Counted from the first letter of the stretch, positions 24,607 through 38,291 are shown. The stretch: 64,000 nucleotides of DNA from Ruminococcaceae bacterium P7 (GCA_900100595.1 FMUA01000005.1:1-64000); one strand, 5' to 3'. Program-made: numbers and translations. Notes: generated from the letters alone by a model not told the origin.

Positions 24607-25929
24607 ATGGATTCATTCAACGACGCGTGGGAGCTTATCAGCTCTTACTGTCATAACAAAATCACTGACGTTGCCTACAACACGTGGATCAGCCGCATCA
24701 AGCCGCTCAGACTTGATTTCGACAGCAACACAGCCTACCTGATCGTACCGAACGATTTTCATCGCCAGACCATCAAGCGCTGCTATATCCCGCTGCTCAA
24801 CGAGGCGTTCGAGGCAATCTTTGACAACAAATTCAACATCGACTTAAAGACGCCCGAGGAGGCGAATATTGCCACCCCTGTCAAGCAGGTGATTGAGGAA
24901 ACGACCGATACCAATTATGAGTATACCTTCGATACCTTCATCGTCGGACCGTCCAACAAGTTTGCTCACGCGGCATGCCTTGCCGTCGCGACGAATCCGT
25001 CAAAGGCATATAACCCCCTGTTCCTCCACGGCAACTCGGGACTCGGAAAAACCCATCTTCTCTACGCTATCGGCAACGAAATCAAGAAAAACAATCCCGA
25101 CATGGTGATTTGCTATATCAAGGGCGACGACTTTACCAACGAGCTGATCGAATCGCTCCGCCTTGCAAAAATGGCGGAATTCCGCCGCAAGTACCGCAAC
25201 GCGGACGTGCTTCTCGTCGACGATATCCAGTTCATCGGCGGCAAGGAAAGTACGCAGGAGGAATTCTTCCATACCTTCAACGCGCTCCACGAGGCGCACA
25301 AGCAGATCGTACTGACCTCCGACCGTCCGCCCAAGGAGATCCGCACGCTCGACGACCGTCTCCGCTCACGCTTTGAGCAGGACCTGATCGCGGACGTCCA
25401 GCCGCCTGATTTTGAAACAAGAATCGCTATTATAAAAAGAAAAGCGGAGCTTCTCGACCTTGACCTGTCCAACGAGATCTGTGAATACATCGCAAACAGG
25501 CTCAAGTCCAACATCCGCCAACTGGAGGGCACCGTCAAAAAGCTCAAGGCGAAGTCCTTCCTCAACAACGAAAAGCCGACGCTCAACTCCGTGCAGGAGG
25601 TCATCGCCGACGTCCTCAATAACGACGTGCCGCCCGAGGTCACCGTCGAGCGCATCATCGACGAGGTCGCGAGAACCTACGGCATGTCCCCCGAGGATAT
25701 CACCAAGCAGAAGAGCAAAAAGGCGAACGTCAGCAACGCGCGTCATATCGCGATCTACATCACCCGCGAGCTGACCAACCTGACCGTCAAGGAAATCGGC
25801 AATATGTTCGGCGGCAGACACTACACCACCGTCCTCTATTCCATTACCAAGGTCGGCGAGCAGCTCGAAAAGGATCAGAAAACCAAGGAACTCGTCGACG
25901 ATATGATGAAAAATATCAAGGATCGCTGA
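24607..25929 (+). CDS. dnaA: Chromosomal replication initiator DnaA
   Basis: A 440-residue AAA+ initiator. Domain I is residues 1 to about 80 and domain II is short. Domain III has Walker A GNSGLGKTH, Walker B LLVDDIQFIGGKE and the arginine-finger region RLRSRFEQDL. Domain IV has the DnaA-box-binding signature ARHIAIYITRELTNLTVKEIGNMFGGR. The ATG follows AAAGGAACG. The 260-bp spacer downstream has the features of oriC. Confidence 0.98.
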   Translation: MDSFNDAWELISSYCHNKITDVAYNTWISRIKPLRLDFDSNTAYLIVPNDFHRQTIKRCYIPLLNEAFEAIFDNKFNIDLKTPEEANIATPVKQVIEETTDTNYEYTFDTFIVGPSNKFAHAACLAVATNPSKAYNPLFLHGNSGLGKTHLLYAIGNEIKKNNPDMVICYIKGDDFTNELIESLRLAKMAEFRRKYRNADVLLVDDIQFIGGKESTQEEFFHTFNALHEAHKQIVLTSDRPPKEIRTLDDRLRSRFEQDLIADVQPPDFETRIAIIKRKAELLDLDLSNEICEYIANRLKSNIRQLEGTVKKLKAKSFLNNEKPTLNSVQEVIADVLNNDVPPEVTVERIIDEVARTYGMSPEDITKQKSKKANVSNARHIAIYITRELTNLTVKEIGNMFGGRHYTTVLYSITKVGEQLEKDQKTKELVDDMMKNIKDR

Positions 25930-26191
25930 CCGGTTTTTCCCTCACATCTCCACACACATGCACATCCCACGGCTGTGCAAACATGAAACTTGTGGACTGA
26001 TGTGGACAGGATATGGAAGAAAGTCGAAATTCTGTGGAAAATGTTTCACAGCCGCGCACATTTTACTCTCAGACGGCTGTTGACAAATTTTTCCCGTCCC
26101 CATCGGCGTTTTCCGCGTTTTCCTATATTTTCACATCCCCTACTACGACTACGAAATATTTTAAAAGATATAGATTGGAGAAGCTTTCAAA
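25930..26191. other. oriC: Candidate replication origin (oriC) between dnaA and dnaN
   Basis: A 260-bp spacer with DnaA-box-like 9-mers (consensus TGTGGATAA): TGTGGACTG (25991), TGTGGACAG (26001) and TGTGGAAAA (26033), all in one orientation, plus a reverse-orientation ATCTCCACA (25946). A C-rich step (CCCC, 26137-26140), a DnaA-trio-like tract (26140-26154) and an AT-rich run (AAATATTTTAAAAGATATAG) follow in that order. This matches the Bacillus unwinding layout. Strand polarity of the genes also flips around here. Confidence 0.8.
26140..26154. promoter_or_regulatory. DnaA-trio-like element
   Basis: CTACTACGACTACGA on the plus strand reads 3'-GAT-GAT-GCT-GAT-GCT-5' on the complement. That is a run of GAT-type trios like those that DnaA filaments bind in the Bacillus basal unwinding system. 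It sits between a CCCC step and an AT-rich tract. Confidence 0.6.
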
Positions 26192-27298
26192 ATGAAAATT
26201 TCCTGTTTGCGAACAGATTTGCAATCAGCTGTATCGATTGTATCGAGAGCCGTCGCCACCAAGTCGACTATCCCCGCTATGGAGGGCGTACTGATCAAGG
26301 CTTTCGGAGACAAGCTCAATATCTCGGGCTATAATCTCGAAATCGGTATCACCACCGACGTCGAGGCGACGATCATGGACGAGGGCGAGATCGTTATCAG
26401 CGCCAAGCTCTTCCTTGACATCGTCAGAAACCTCCCCGAGGAGATCCTCACCATCGAAACCGACGACAGACTGGTCATATATATCAACTGCGGCGACGCG
26501 GATTATAAAATCACGGGCATGTCCTCCGTGGAATATCCCGACCTGCCGACCTTCGAGCAGACCGACTCGATCACGCTCGGCTCCAAGACACTGCGTGAGA
26601 TGATCCGACAGACCGTTTACGCCACCAGCGAAAATATGGCGAAGCCGATTTATACCGGCTCTCTCTTTGAAATTGAGAACGCCGTGCTCACGATCGTCGC
26701 GATCGACGGCTACCGCATGGCGATCCGCAAGGAGAACGTCGAGAGTCAGAGCAACACCTCCTTTGTGGTGCCCGGAAAAACCCAGCTTGAGATCCTCAAG
26801 CTGCTCAGCGATGACGAGGAGCCTGTGGATATCATCATCGGTCAGCGCCACATCACCTTCAAGGTCAAAAATTACCGCGTCATATCCCGCCTGCTGGAAG
26901 GCATATTTATAGACTATAAGTCCACCATCCCCCAGACCGAAAAAACAGAGGTCGTCATCAACACGCGCCGCCTGATCAATTCGGTCGAGAGAATGTCGCT
27001 GATGAACAACGACAGAATGCAGAGCCCCGTGCGCTGCAAGTTCCTCGGCGACCAGATCAAGTTCTCCTGCGCCTCGGCGGTAGGCTCGGCGAACGACTCC
27101 ATCCGCATCCCGATCATCGGCGAGCAGGTGGAAATCGGCTTCAATAACCGCTATATGCTCGACGCGCTCAAAAATACCGACTGCGACGAGGTCAAAATCG
27201 TGCTCAACGGTACGATCTCGCCGATCGTCATCAAGCCCGTTCAGGGAGACAGCTTCCTGTTCATCGTCGTACCCATGAGGCTCGCAAATGAAGGCTGA
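26192..27298 (+). CDS. dnaN: DNA polymerase III beta sliding clamp
   Basis: A 368-residue clamp made of three repeated folds, starting [20 protein letters not shown] and ending PMRLANEG in the expected position. It encircles DNA and tethers polymerases. It follows oriC, and its end overlaps the S4-protein gene by 11 nt. The ribosome site is GGAGAAG. Confidence 0.98.
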   Translation: MKISCLRTDLQSAVSIVSRAVATKSTIPAMEGVLIKAFGDKLNISGYNLEIGITTDVEATIMDEGEIVISAKLFLDIVRNLPEEILTIETDDRLVIYINCGDADYKITGMSSVEYPDLPTFEQTDSITLGSKTLREMIRQTVYATSENMAKPIYTGSLFEIENAVLTIVAIDGYRMAIRKENVESQSNTSFVVPGKTQLEILKLLSDDEEPVDIIIGQRHITFKVKNYRVISRLLEGIFIDYKSTIPQTEKTEVVINTRRLINSVERMSLMNNDRMQSPVRCKFLGDQIKFSCASAVGSANDSIRIPIIGEQVEIGFNNRYMLDALKNTDCDEVKIVLNGTISPIVIKPVQGDSFLFIVVPMRLANEG

Positions 27299-27500
27299 AA
27301 CCATTCAAATTGATTCCGAATACATCAAGCTTCAGGATCTGCTGAAGCTGACCGGTCTTGCCGCGACAGGCGGAATGGCGAAAATCGTCATCCAGAACGG
27401 CGAGGTCAAGGTCAACGGCGAGGTCTGCACCATGCGCGGCAAAAAGCTCCGCGCGGGAGACGTCGCCGAATACGACGGCGTTGCCGTCACCGTGGCGTAA
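27288..27500 (+). CDS. rlbA: S4-domain RNA-binding protein (YaaA/RlbA family)
   Basis: A 70-residue S4 RNA-binding module ([22 protein letters not shown] then [21 protein letters not shown]). Proteins at this site in Firmicutes are YaaA/RlbA and are thought to act in 50S ribosome maturation. The gene overlaps dnaN by 11 nt and is 3 nt from recF, consistent with a dnaN-rlbA-recF operon. Confidence 0.93.
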   Translation: MKAETIQIDSEYIKLQDLLKLTGLAATGGMAKIVIQNGEVKVNGEVCTMRGKKLRAGDVAEYDGVAVTVA

Positions 27501-27503
27501 CAC

Positions 27504-28610
27504 ATGAGAGTTGAGAGCATCCGCTATCAGAATTACCGCAACCTCGCTGATTTTACGCTGACTCCCTGCGAGGGCGTCAACATCATCTACGGCAACAACG
27601 CGCAGGGCAAGACGAATATTCTCGAGGGACTGTGGCTGTTCTGCGGCGGTCATTCGTTCCGCACCCAGAGCTACCGCGAGCTGATTCAGTTCGATAAAAG
27701 CTTCGCAAAGCTGGAATGTGTGTTCTACGGACAGGAGCGGCGGCAGACTGCGGAGCTCACGATGGAGACGGGCGGACGCGTGATCAAGGTCAACGGCGTC
27801 GAGCAGAAAACCTCCTCGGCGCTGATCGAGAAATTCTGCGCGGTGGTGTTCTCTCCCGAGAACCTCAGCCTGATCAAGAGAGGTCCCTCGGAACGGCGCA
27901 GCTTCATCGACAGCGCGATCTGCCGCGAGAAGCTGCGCAACGCGCTCACGCTCCAGAAATATAACCGCCTGCTCAAGCAGCGGAACGCGCTCCTCAAAGA
28001 GATCGTCCGCAACGAGCGGCTGAAGGAAACGCTCTCATTGTGGGACGAGCAGCTGACGACGCTCGGCGCGGAGATCGTGCGCAGGAGAATGGACTTCATC
28101 AAGATGATGACCGAGCGCGCGGTGGTCTATCACAAGGGCATCTCGCGCGGCAGCGAGGAGCTGCGTCTGCGCTATGTTTCGAGCTTCGGCGCGGAGGAGG
28201 ACGACGACGTCAGGACGCTCAAGGAGAAATTCCTCGAGAAGTGCCGCCAGAGTCTGCAGACCGAAATGCTCACCGGCTCGACCGCGGCGGGCGCTCACCG
28301 CGACGATATTGAAATCATCATCAACGGAAAAAATTCCCGCTTTTTCGCTTCGCAGGGACAGCAGCGCAGCGCGGTGCTCTCTCTGAAGCTCGCGGAGGCG
28401 TCGGTGCTGAGAGAGAGAATGGGAGAAAATCCCGTCATCCTCTTTGACGACGTGCTCTCGGAGCTGGATAACGACCGTCAGGACTATCTGCTCAATGAGC
28501 TGCGGGACTGTCAGGTGTTCATCACCTGCTGCGAAAAGTCCAATAAGGAGCAGCTCAACGAGGGAAAAATATTTTATGTCAGTGAAGGAAACGTGGAAGC
28601 CGAGAAGTAA
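27504..28610 (+). CDS. recF: DNA repair and recombination protein RecF
   Basis: A 368-residue SMC-like ATPase that helps load RecA at gaps. Walker A is GNNAQGKTN, the signature region is SQGQQRSAVLSLKLAEA, and Walker B is VILFDDVLSELD. Length is normal. It is followed by a heptamer array that separates it from remB. Confidence 0.97.
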   Translation: MRVESIRYQNYRNLADFTLTPCEGVNIIYGNNAQGKTNILEGLWLFCGGHSFRTQSYRELIQFDKSFAKLECVFYGQERRQTAELTMETGGRVIKVNGVEQKTSSALIEKFCAVVFSPENLSLIKRGPSERRSFIDSAICREKLRNALTLQKYNRLLKQRNALLKEIVRNERLKETLSLWDEQLTTLGAEIVRRRMDFIKMMTERAVVYHKGISRGSEELRLRYVSSFGAEEDDDVRTLKEKFLEKCRQSLQTEMLTGSTAAGAHRDDIEIIINGKNSRFFASQGQQRSAVLSLKLAEASVLRERMGENPVILFDDVLSELDNDRQDYLLNELRDCQVFITCCEKSNKEQLNEGKIFYVSEGNVEAEK

Positions 28611-28623
28611 AAGCGGACGGTGA

Positions 28624-28695
28624 CAACTCCACACTTCAAACTCCACACTCCACACTCCACACTCCAAACTCCAAACTAAAACAACTCCAAACTAA
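28624..28695. repeat. Heptamer array TCCACAC/TCCAAAC (reverse of GTGTGGA/GTTTGGA)
   Basis: Eight or more heptamers in the recF-remB spacer. The array is reverse-oriented compared with those at 20.9 and 24.1 kb and is the longest in the window. It contains a 17-bp internal duplication of ACTCCAAACTAAAA type. Confidence 0.85.
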
Positions 28696-28699
28696 AAAT

Positions 28700-28954
28700 A
28701 TGTATTTGCATTTAGGAAACGACGTTGTCATCAGGACGGAGGATATCATCGCCATGTTCGACATCGACGCCTGCACCGTCTCCAAAAAGACGCGCGACTT
28801 TCTCGCGCTCGCGCAGAAGCGCGGTCAGGTCGTCAATGTGTCCTACGAGCTGCCGAAGTCCTTTATCGTCTGTGAACAGGACAACCAAATCAAGGTATAT
28901 ATCTCCCAGCTCTCCGCCAAGACGCTGAGCAGGCGGGAGCTCAGAATCCACTAA
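28700..28954 (+). CDS. remB: DUF370 protein, RemB-like
   Basis: An 84-residue protein starting MYLHLGNDVVIRTEDIIAMFDID, typical of the YaaB/RemB family found between recF and gyrB in Firmicutes. RemA/RemB relatives regulate biofilm-matrix genes in Bacillus; the role here is inferred from family and position. There is no clear strong ribosome site before the ATG because the heptamer array ends directly upstream. Confidence 0.88.
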   Translation: MYLHLGNDVVIRTEDIIAMFDIDACTVSKKTRDFLALAQKRGQVVNVSYELPKSFIVCEQDNQIKVYISQLSAKTLSRRELRIH

Positions 28955-28966
28955 AAGGAGAATCCC

Positions 28967-29689
28967 ATGAGAAAAAAGAAATGTCCCTACTGCGGCAGAC
29001 GGGTGCCCTACTCCGTCTGCTTCGGAAGAAGAAGAAAGGCGGAATTTGTCTGCCCCCGCTGCGGAAGAGAAAGCAGGGTGTACATCAGCCGCTCGGTCAT
29101 CTTCGCGTTTTTGATCTGCGCCATTCTCTCCATCGCCCTGTTTGTGCTTTGGGTTTACCTCAAGCTCACCTACAACCCGCTGGGCATCGCGGCTGTGGCG
29201 CTGCCGCTGATTATTTTCGGTTTGATTTCCCCGCGGTTCGTCAACTTTGAACCGCTGAAAAAATATAAAAAGACCATGGAGGCAAAGCGCGCCGGCATCG
29301 CCTATTCCGATAACCTCGCGGTTTCCGAGCTTGACAACGAGTTCAGCGGATTGGATTCGGGCAGCGGCTTCAGGATCAACTCCGACGTCTTTAATCAGAT
29401 CAAGGCTGACCGTTCCGCGTCGCGCGAGCAGATCAGCGAGAACGAGCTTTCCTCGACCTCCGATAAGGTGGAGCGTCCCATCGTTCACGTGATCGACGAC
29501 GTCAGCGAGGATCACGCCGTCGACAACGCGCCGCTCAAAAAGCTTCGCTCCGACGGAAGCCGGACGCGCAACCGCCACTATATCAGCAGCGAGCCTGTCA
29601 ATCCCGCTCCCGTGACGGACGATGAGGACGACGACGTCAAGGAATACAAGCCCGAGGGCAGCCGCTATTCCGCAAACAGGAGATTCTGA
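28967..29689 (+). CDS. Zinc-ribbon membrane protein with acidic tail (1)
   Basis: A 240-residue protein. An N-terminal zinc ribbon (CPYCGRRVPY ... FVCPRCGRES), two adjacent transmembrane helices (about 44-64 and 67-86) and a long polar, acidic C-terminal region (about 90-240) without recognised domains. It lies 12 nt after remB and 2 nt before the next zinc-ribbon gene, within the recF-gyrB interval. The function is unknown. Confidence 0.78.
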   Translation: MRKKKCPYCGRRVPYSVCFGRRRKAEFVCPRCGRESRVYISRSVIFAFLICAILSIALFVLWVYLKLTYNPLGIAAVALPLIIFGLISPRFVNFEPLKKYKKTMEAKRAGIAYSDNLAVSELDNEFSGLDSGSGFRINSDVFNQIKADRSASREQISENELSSTSDKVERPIVHVIDDVSEDHAVDNAPLKKLRSDGSRTRNRHYISSEPVNPAPVTDDEDDDVKEYKPEGSRYSANRRF

Positions 29690-29691
29690 GC

Positions 29692-31988
<2,297 letters not shown>

Positions 31989-31990
31989 TA

Positions 31991-32019
31991 GTGAGTGATG
32001 AGTTTGAAGTTTGGAGTTA
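31991..32019. repeat. Heptamer-like repeat between gyrB and the thioesterase gene
   Basis: GTGAGTGATGAGTTTGAAGT and TTGGAGTT: degenerate units of the GTTTGGA array just after the gyrB stop. Confidence 0.5.
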
Positions 32020-32038
32020 AGGTGGACGGAACAACACT

Positions 32039-32491
32039 TTGTATGGAGGGACAGTTATGCATTCCAAGACATATATTACAGTGAGATATGCAGAAACAGA
32101 CAGGATGGGCATCGCCCATCACGCCAATTATCCCGTATGGTTCGAGGTGGGCAGAACGGACTATATCAAGCTGTTCGGCACCAGCTACAGCCAAATGGAG
32201 GCTGCGGGCATCATGACGCCCCTGCGCAATCTTTCCGTCCGCTACAAGCTGCCCGCGCTCTATGAGGACAAGCTGATCGTCCGCACCTGGTGCACGCAGA
32301 TGACCGCCGCGAGAATCGAGTTCTCCTACACCGTCAAGCGCATCGAAGCCGACGGCACCGAGACCGAGCTATGCTACGGCAGCACAGAGCACGGCTTTGT
32401 GGACGCGAAAACCTTCCGTCCCTGCAACGCAAAGAAGCGTATGCCCGTGCTCTTTGAGAAAATGAACAGCAATATCAAGAGCTTTGACTGA
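32039..32491 (+). CDS. Acyl-CoA thioesterase, 4HBT/YbgC family
   Basis: A 150-residue hot-dog-fold thioesterase. The family motif is [25 protein letters not shown], where the Asp and His/Asn region forms the active site, followed by [18 protein letters not shown]. It hydrolyses acyl-CoA thioesters; chain length is unknown. It lies between gyrB and gyrA, an insertion into an otherwise tightly linked pair. Confidence 0.93.
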   Translation: MYGGTVMHSKTYITVRYAETDRMGIAHHANYPVWFEVGRTDYIKLFGTSYSQMEAAGIMTPLRNLSVRYKLPALYEDKLIVRTWCTQMTAARIEFSYTVKRIEADGTETELCYGSTEHGFVDAKTFRPCNAKKRMPVLFEKMNSNIKSFD

Positions 32492-32549
32492 TTGAATATA
32501 ATAAACAGCAAGAATAAGAGCATAGACTGAGAAAATTAGAGGTTGAACA

Positions 32550-35051
32550 ATGAGTGACGAAAAGCAGATGAATGAAAACAGAATCATTGACGTTGACCTG
32601 CAAAACGAGATGCAGAAGAGCTTTCTGGATTACTCCATGAGCGTTATCGTGTCGAGAGCGCTTCCCGATGTGCGCGACGGTCTCAAGCCTGTCCACAGAA
32701 GGATTCTTTACACCATGTACGAGAGAGGTCTTGACCCGACGAAGCCCTACCACAAGTGCGCCGACACCGTCGGTTCCGTGCTGGGTTCCTATCACCCCCA
32801 CGGCGACGCGTCCGTATATGACGCGATGGTGCGTCTTGCCCAGGACTTCTCCATGCGCTATATGCTCGTCGACGGTCACGGAAACTTCGGCTCCGTAGAC
32901 GGCGACCCGCCTGCTGCTTACCGTTACACAGAAGCCAGAATGAGCAAGATCTCGATGGATATGCTCACCGACATCGACAAGGAAACCGTCGATTTCATCC
33001 CCAACTACGACGACCGTCTCAAGGAGCCGGTCGTGCTCCCGAGCCGCTTCCCGAATCTTCTCGTCAACGGCTCCAGCGGTATCGCCGTCGGTATGGCGAC
33101 CGAGATTCCGCCGCATAACCTCGGCGAGACCATCGACGCGGTCTGCGCCTGCATCGACAACCCCGATATCGAGCTTCCCGAGCTGATGGAGAACCTCCCC
33201 GGTCCGGATTTTCCGACGGGCGGCATCATTATGGGCAGAAGCGGCATCCGCGCCGCCTATGCCACCGGCAAGGGCAAAATCACCGTCCGCGCCAAGACAG
33301 AGATCATCGAAGCGAAGAACGGCAGATTCAAGATCATCGTTACCGAGCTGCCCTACAAGGTCAACAAGGCGCGTCTGATTGAGAACATCGCCAACCTCGT
33401 CAAGGAAAAGCGCATCGAGGGCATTTCCAACATCGAGGATCACTCCGACCGCATCGGCATGCACATTGAAATCGACATCAAGCGCGACTGTTCGCCGCAG
33501 ATCGTGCTCAACCAGCTGTTTTCCTATACGCAGCTGCAGGTGACCTTCGGCGCGATCATGCTCGCGATCGTCGACGGTCAGCCGAAGATCCTGACGCTTA
33601 AGGATATGCTGCAGTGCTATATCGAGTTCCAGGAGGATGTCATCCGCCGCAGAACGGAATTCGACCTGAAAAAAGCCCAGGACAGAATGCACATTCTCGA
33701 GGGCTTGAAAATTGCGATCGACTTCATCGACGAGGTCATCCGCATCATCCGCGCGAGCAAGGATCAGCCGTCCGCGCGTGCCGCGCTGATGGAGCGCTTC
33801 GGACTCGACGAGGTGCAGGCACAGGCAATCGTGCAGATGCGTCTCGGACAGCTTACCAACATGGAGCGCCACAAGATAGAGGAGGAGATCGAGGGGCTCA
33901 AGGCGAAAATCGCGGACTTCCTCGAAATTCTCGCCAGCGAAACAAGAAAGCTCGAAATCGTCAAGGAGGAGCTTATCGCGATCCGCAATAAATACGCCGA
34001 CCCGCGCCGCACGGAAATCTGCGCCGTCAGCGGCGAGGTCGATATTGAGGATCTGATTCCGCAGGAGGAATGCGTCCTCACGCTGACGCAGTTCGGCTAC
34101 GTCAAGCGTCTTGCCGTCGACACCTACAAAATCCAGCGCAGAGGCGGCAGAGGTGTTTCGGGCATGTCGCGCAGGGAAGAGGACGTCGCGACCGAGATGT
34201 TCATCATCCACTCCCACGACTATGTGCTCTTCTTCACCGACAAGGGCAGGGTATACCGCCTGAAATGCTACGAGGTGCCCGAGGGCAGCAGACAGTCAAA
34301 GGGCATCAATATTGCCAACCTGCTTCCCATCGCGCCCGATGAAAAGGTCAGCTCCATGATCCGCGTGCCCGAGTTTGACGAGGACAAATTCCTCGTCATG
34401 GTCACGCGCAAGGGTATCATCAAGCGCATTGCACTCAATGCCTATAACACCGCGCGCAAGGGCGGTCTGATCGCGCTTGAGCTCAACGAGGGCGACGAGC
34501 TTGCCTGGGTGCGCATGACCGAAGGCAACGCCAATGTGATTGTCGCGACAAAGCTCGGCGTCGCGATCCGCTTCAATGAGAACGACGTCCGTCCGATGGG
34601 CAGACTTGCCCGCGGCGTCAAGGCGCTCACTCTCAAAGAGGGCGACGAGGTCGTCGGCATGAGCGTCGTCCGCGAGGGCGGTCTGGTGCTCACCGTCAGC
34701 GAGACGGGCTACGGCAGACTTTCCAAGCCCGAGGATTACCGTCTCCAGAGCAGGGGCGGCAAGGGTCTGATCAACTATCATATCGACCGCTACGGCAAGG
34801 TAGCCGCTATCAAGGTCGTCGATATTGACGATGATATCATCATCATCTCGCAGGACGGCATCATCATCCGTATCGCGGCGGATTCCATCCGCGTCTGCTC
34901 GCGTCCGTCCAAGGGCGTTACGGTGATGAAAATGGGAGAGGGCGACAAGGTCGTCACCGTCGCGAGGGCGCCGCATGAGGTAGAGGAAGAAGCCGAAGCC
35001 GCTCAGGAAGCCGCAGAAGCTACAGAAGCGGAAGAAGCAACAGAAGAATAA
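32550..35051 (+). CDS. gyrA: DNA gyrase subunit A
   Basis: An 833-residue breakage-reunion subunit. The catalytic Tyr is Tyr126 in YRYTEARM. The C-terminal beta-pinwheel has the gyrase-specific GyrA box QRRGGRG. The tail is acidic and repetitive (Glu/Ala). In the quinolone-determining helix the sequence is GDASVYD, so the residue equivalent to E. coli Ser83 is Ala87. The gene ends at a hairpin terminator. Confidence 0.98.
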   Translation: MSDEKQMNENRIIDVDLQNEMQKSFLDYSMSVIVSRALPDVRDGLKPVHRRILYTMYERGLDPTKPYHKCADTVGSVLGSYHPHGDASVYDAMVRLAQDFSMRYMLVDGHGNFGSVDGDPPAAYRYTEARMSKISMDMLTDIDKETVDFIPNYDDRLKEPVVLPSRFPNLLVNGSSGIAVGMATEIPPHNLGETIDAVCACIDNPDIELPELMENLPGPDFPTGGIIMGRSGIRAAYATGKGKITVRAKTEIIEAKNGRFKIIVTELPYKVNKARLIENIANLVKEKRIEGISNIEDHSDRIGMHIEIDIKRDCSPQIVLNQLFSYTQLQVTFGAIMLAIVDGQPKILTLKDMLQCYIEFQEDVIRRRTEFDLKKAQDRMHILEGLKIAIDFIDEVIRIIRASKDQPSARAALMERFGLDEVQAQAIVQMRLGQLTNMERHKIEEEIEGLKAKIADFLEILASETRKLEIVKEELIAIRNKYADPRRTEICAVSGEVDIEDLIPQEECVLTLTQFGYVKRLAVDTYKIQRRGGRGVSGMSRREEDVATEMFIIHSHDYVLFFTDKGRVYRLKCYEVPEGSRQSKGINIANLLPIAPDEKVSSMIRVPEFDEDKFLVMVTRKGIIKRIALNAYNTARKGGLIALELNEGDELAWVRMTEGNANVIVATKLGVAIRFNENDVRPMGRLARGVKALTLKEGDEVVGMSVVREGGLVLTVSETGYGRLSKPEDYRLQSRGGKGLINYHIDRYGKVAAIKVVDIDDDIIIISQDGIIIRIAADSIRVCSRPSKGVTVMKMGEGDKVVTVARAPHEVEEEAEAAQEAAEATEAEEATEE

Positions 35052-35057
35052 GAAAGT

Positions 35058-35085
35058 CAGGGCTGTAATTTACAGCCCTGTGTTT
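35058..35085 (+). terminator. Terminator after gyrA
   Basis: A perfect 10-bp stem CAGGGCTGTA / TACAGCCCTG with a 3-nt loop is followed by TGTTTG. The T-tract is weak, so some read-through into the next gene is possible. Confidence 0.65.
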
Positions 35086-35106
35086 GCAGATATCAGGTGA
35101 TGAAGC

Positions 35107-35820
35107 ATGAAAAAAATACTCGCAATGATGTTAACAGCCGTCATGACGCTCTCGCTGCTGACCGCGTGCGGAAAAGAAAAAGAGGTCAAAATCGACGTGG
35201 ATCAGCCGCAGAATGCAGCGACCGTCGACGAACCCGCCTATCTCGGCACACGCGCCGAGGCGGTGGAGGACAGCAGGAACGTCAACGGAAAGCGCTTTAC
35301 CTCTACGCTCTATGACTTCACCTCGCGCTATAACGCCGAAATGAGCCTGCGCGGAGAAAAGGACGTCATCCACATGGAGGGCTGGAAAAAGAACGGACAG
35401 GTCACCAAGGACGAAAACGGCATCCGTATTCAATATTATTACTATGACGACAACGGCATGAATATCACCGCGACCGTCGAGGAGGACAGCGACAAGCTCG
35501 TCAACATCGGCTGCGGCACCACGATGGGACATTTTGTCGGCAAGGAGGATAACGGAGAAAAAAAGAGCGATAAGATACTGCTCAGGGCGGCACTCGTCGC
35601 GCAGGCGGTGTGCGGTTATCCGAGCGGTCATGTGAACACGCTGCAGAATATTTTCTACCGCGTCACCGAGGAGAACAAGAACCTCTGGTATGACGGCTTT
35701 GTTTTTGCCCTGAATACAAGGGAGGACGGCGCCGACAGTCAGAACAGCCTGATGCTGTTCCGCGTCTTTCCCGTCACGGACAAGCTCAAGGAAGAGTGGC
35801 ATCTGGAGGAATACCAATAA
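35107..35820 (+). CDS. Lipoprotein, function unknown
   Basis: A 237-residue lipoprotein: signal peptide with lipobox LLTAC (Cys21), then a soluble domain of alternating beta-strand character. No known family was recognised. No separate promoter was seen between it and the gyrA terminator, so it may depend on read-through. It ends at a bidirectional terminator shared with a converging lipoprotein gene. Confidence 0.78.
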   Translation: MKKILAMMLTAVMTLSLLTACGKEKEVKIDVDQPQNAATVDEPAYLGTRAEAVEDSRNVNGKRFTSTLYDFTSRYNAEMSLRGEKDVIHMEGWKKNGQVTKDENGIRIQYYYYDDNGMNITATVEEDSDKLVNIGCGTTMGHFVGKEDNGEKKSDKILLRAALVAQAVCGYPSGHVNTLQNIFYRVTEENKNLWYDGFVFALNTREDGADSQNSLMLFRVFPVTDKLKEEWHLEEYQ

Positions 35821-35827
35821 GCAAAAG

Positions 35828-35855
35828 AAAAAGACGTGCCGGGGCACGTCTTTTT
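35828..35855. terminator. Bidirectional terminator between converging lipoprotein genes
   Basis: AAAAAGACGTGCC / GGCACGTCTTTTT is a perfect stem with a 2-nt loop and T-tracts on both strands. It serves the genes at 35107 (plus) and 35861 (minus). Confidence 0.93.
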
Positions 35856-35860
35856 ACGTC

Positions 35861-36637
35861 TTAAACCAACTCGTCTGCGGATATTCTGGTGTAGGTGTAG
35901 CCGTTATAGGTCAGCTTGTCGCCGTCTACTTTATATTGATAGCTTCCCTTTTCCGCCTCCAGCATGTAGTAGGTGTTGTCCACCACGCCGTTCTTTGCGG
36001 AGTAGGTGTAGAACGTGAAGCTGATCGCCTTCTGCGTCTCATACATGATGCCGTTGTCCTCAAAGTAGATGTAGCCGCCGCTTTCGTCCTTCCATGCGCC
36101 GAGCAGAGCAGGATCGATCTCGGAGTCAGGCTCCGCACGGGGAATAAAGGTGAACGAAACGAGCTTCTGCATTTTGGTGGTCAGATTCGTTTCGGTGTCG
36201 TACAGCTCGACCGTGTTGTTGTCGTCCGAGAAGGTGTAGGTGTAGGTGCCGTTCAGTCCGACCGCCTGCTGGGTGCCGAAGGTTTTGGTATCCTCGTTCA
36301 GCTCGTACTTGCCGCAGTAGCCCATCGAGCCGATCATCATGTAGGCGTTGTCCTTGCCGTCAAAGACAAAGGTGAAGCTCTGGAACTGGTCGCCCTGTCC
36401 CTCGGTGATCTTCCACGCGCCCGCAAAGGCGTTGCCGTTCTCATAGTCCACCTCGTGCAGCTTGCTCAGGTCGGTTTTGACAGTTCCGTCAAAGTCTGTC
36501 AGCTCATCCGCCGTAGCCTTTGAGGATGCGGATGAAGTCGTTTCCTCCTTGGAGGACGCTTCCTCTCCGCAGCCGGCGCAGAAGAGTGTCAAAGCGGCGG
36601 CAAGGAGAATAGAACCGAGTGTGAATAATTTTTTCAT
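35861..36637 (-). CDS. Lipoprotein, function unknown
   Basis: A 258-residue lipoprotein. The frame extends upstream to 36748, but the start at 36637 (MKKLFTLGSILLAAALTLF, lipobox CAGC) gives a proper signal peptide, has GTGAGG upstream, and lies downstream of a good promoter. Two related beta-rich segments (about residues 70-150 and 165-255) share WK...YI/MxF...YTYTF patterns and may be lipocalin-like or DUF5640-like halves. It is unusual locally in running against the fork. Confidence 0.8.
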   Translation of the reverse strand: MKKLFTLGSILLAAALTLFCAGCGEEASSKEETTSSASSKATADELTDFDGTVKTDLSKLHEVDYENGNAFAGAWKITEGQGDQFQSFTFVFDGKDNAYMMIGSMGYCGKYELNEDTKTFGTQQAVGLNGTYTYTFSDDNNTVELYDTETNLTTKMQKLVSFTFIPRAEPDSEIDPALLGAWKDESGGYIYFEDNGIMYETQKAISFTFYTYSAKNGVVDNTYYMLEAEKGSYQYKVDGDKLTYNGYTYTRISADELV

Positions 36638-36667
36638 AACATATACCTCACAACAATTGATAATTTT

Positions 36668-36696
36668 ATTGTAATATGTTTCGGGGAAAATGTCAA
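36668..36696 (-). promoter_or_regulatory. Promoter of the 35861-36637 lipoprotein gene
   Basis: On the minus strand a perfect -35 TTGACA (36691-36696), a 17-bp spacer and -10 TACAAT (36668-36673). Confidence 0.85.
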
Positions 36697-36741
36697 TATA
36701 GCGGAAATCCTCAAAAATACTGGATTTTTGCAAAAATGATG

Positions 36742-36770
36742 TTGCCAAATTTCTGTCTGTTTGTTATAAT
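36742..36770 (+). promoter_or_regulatory. guaB promoter
   Basis: -35 TTGCCA (36742-36747), a 17-bp spacer and perfect -10 TATAAT (36765-36770). The leader is under 30 nt, leaving no room for a purine riboswitch. Confidence 0.88.
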
Positions 36771-36785
36771 AAAGGATACATATAA

Positions 36786-38285
<1,500 letters not shown>

Positions 38286-38291
38286 TTTTGC

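Noticed and set aside
32475-34217. 580-codon minus-strand frame opposite gyrA
   Set aside because: Antisense shadow of gyrA; same composition artefact.
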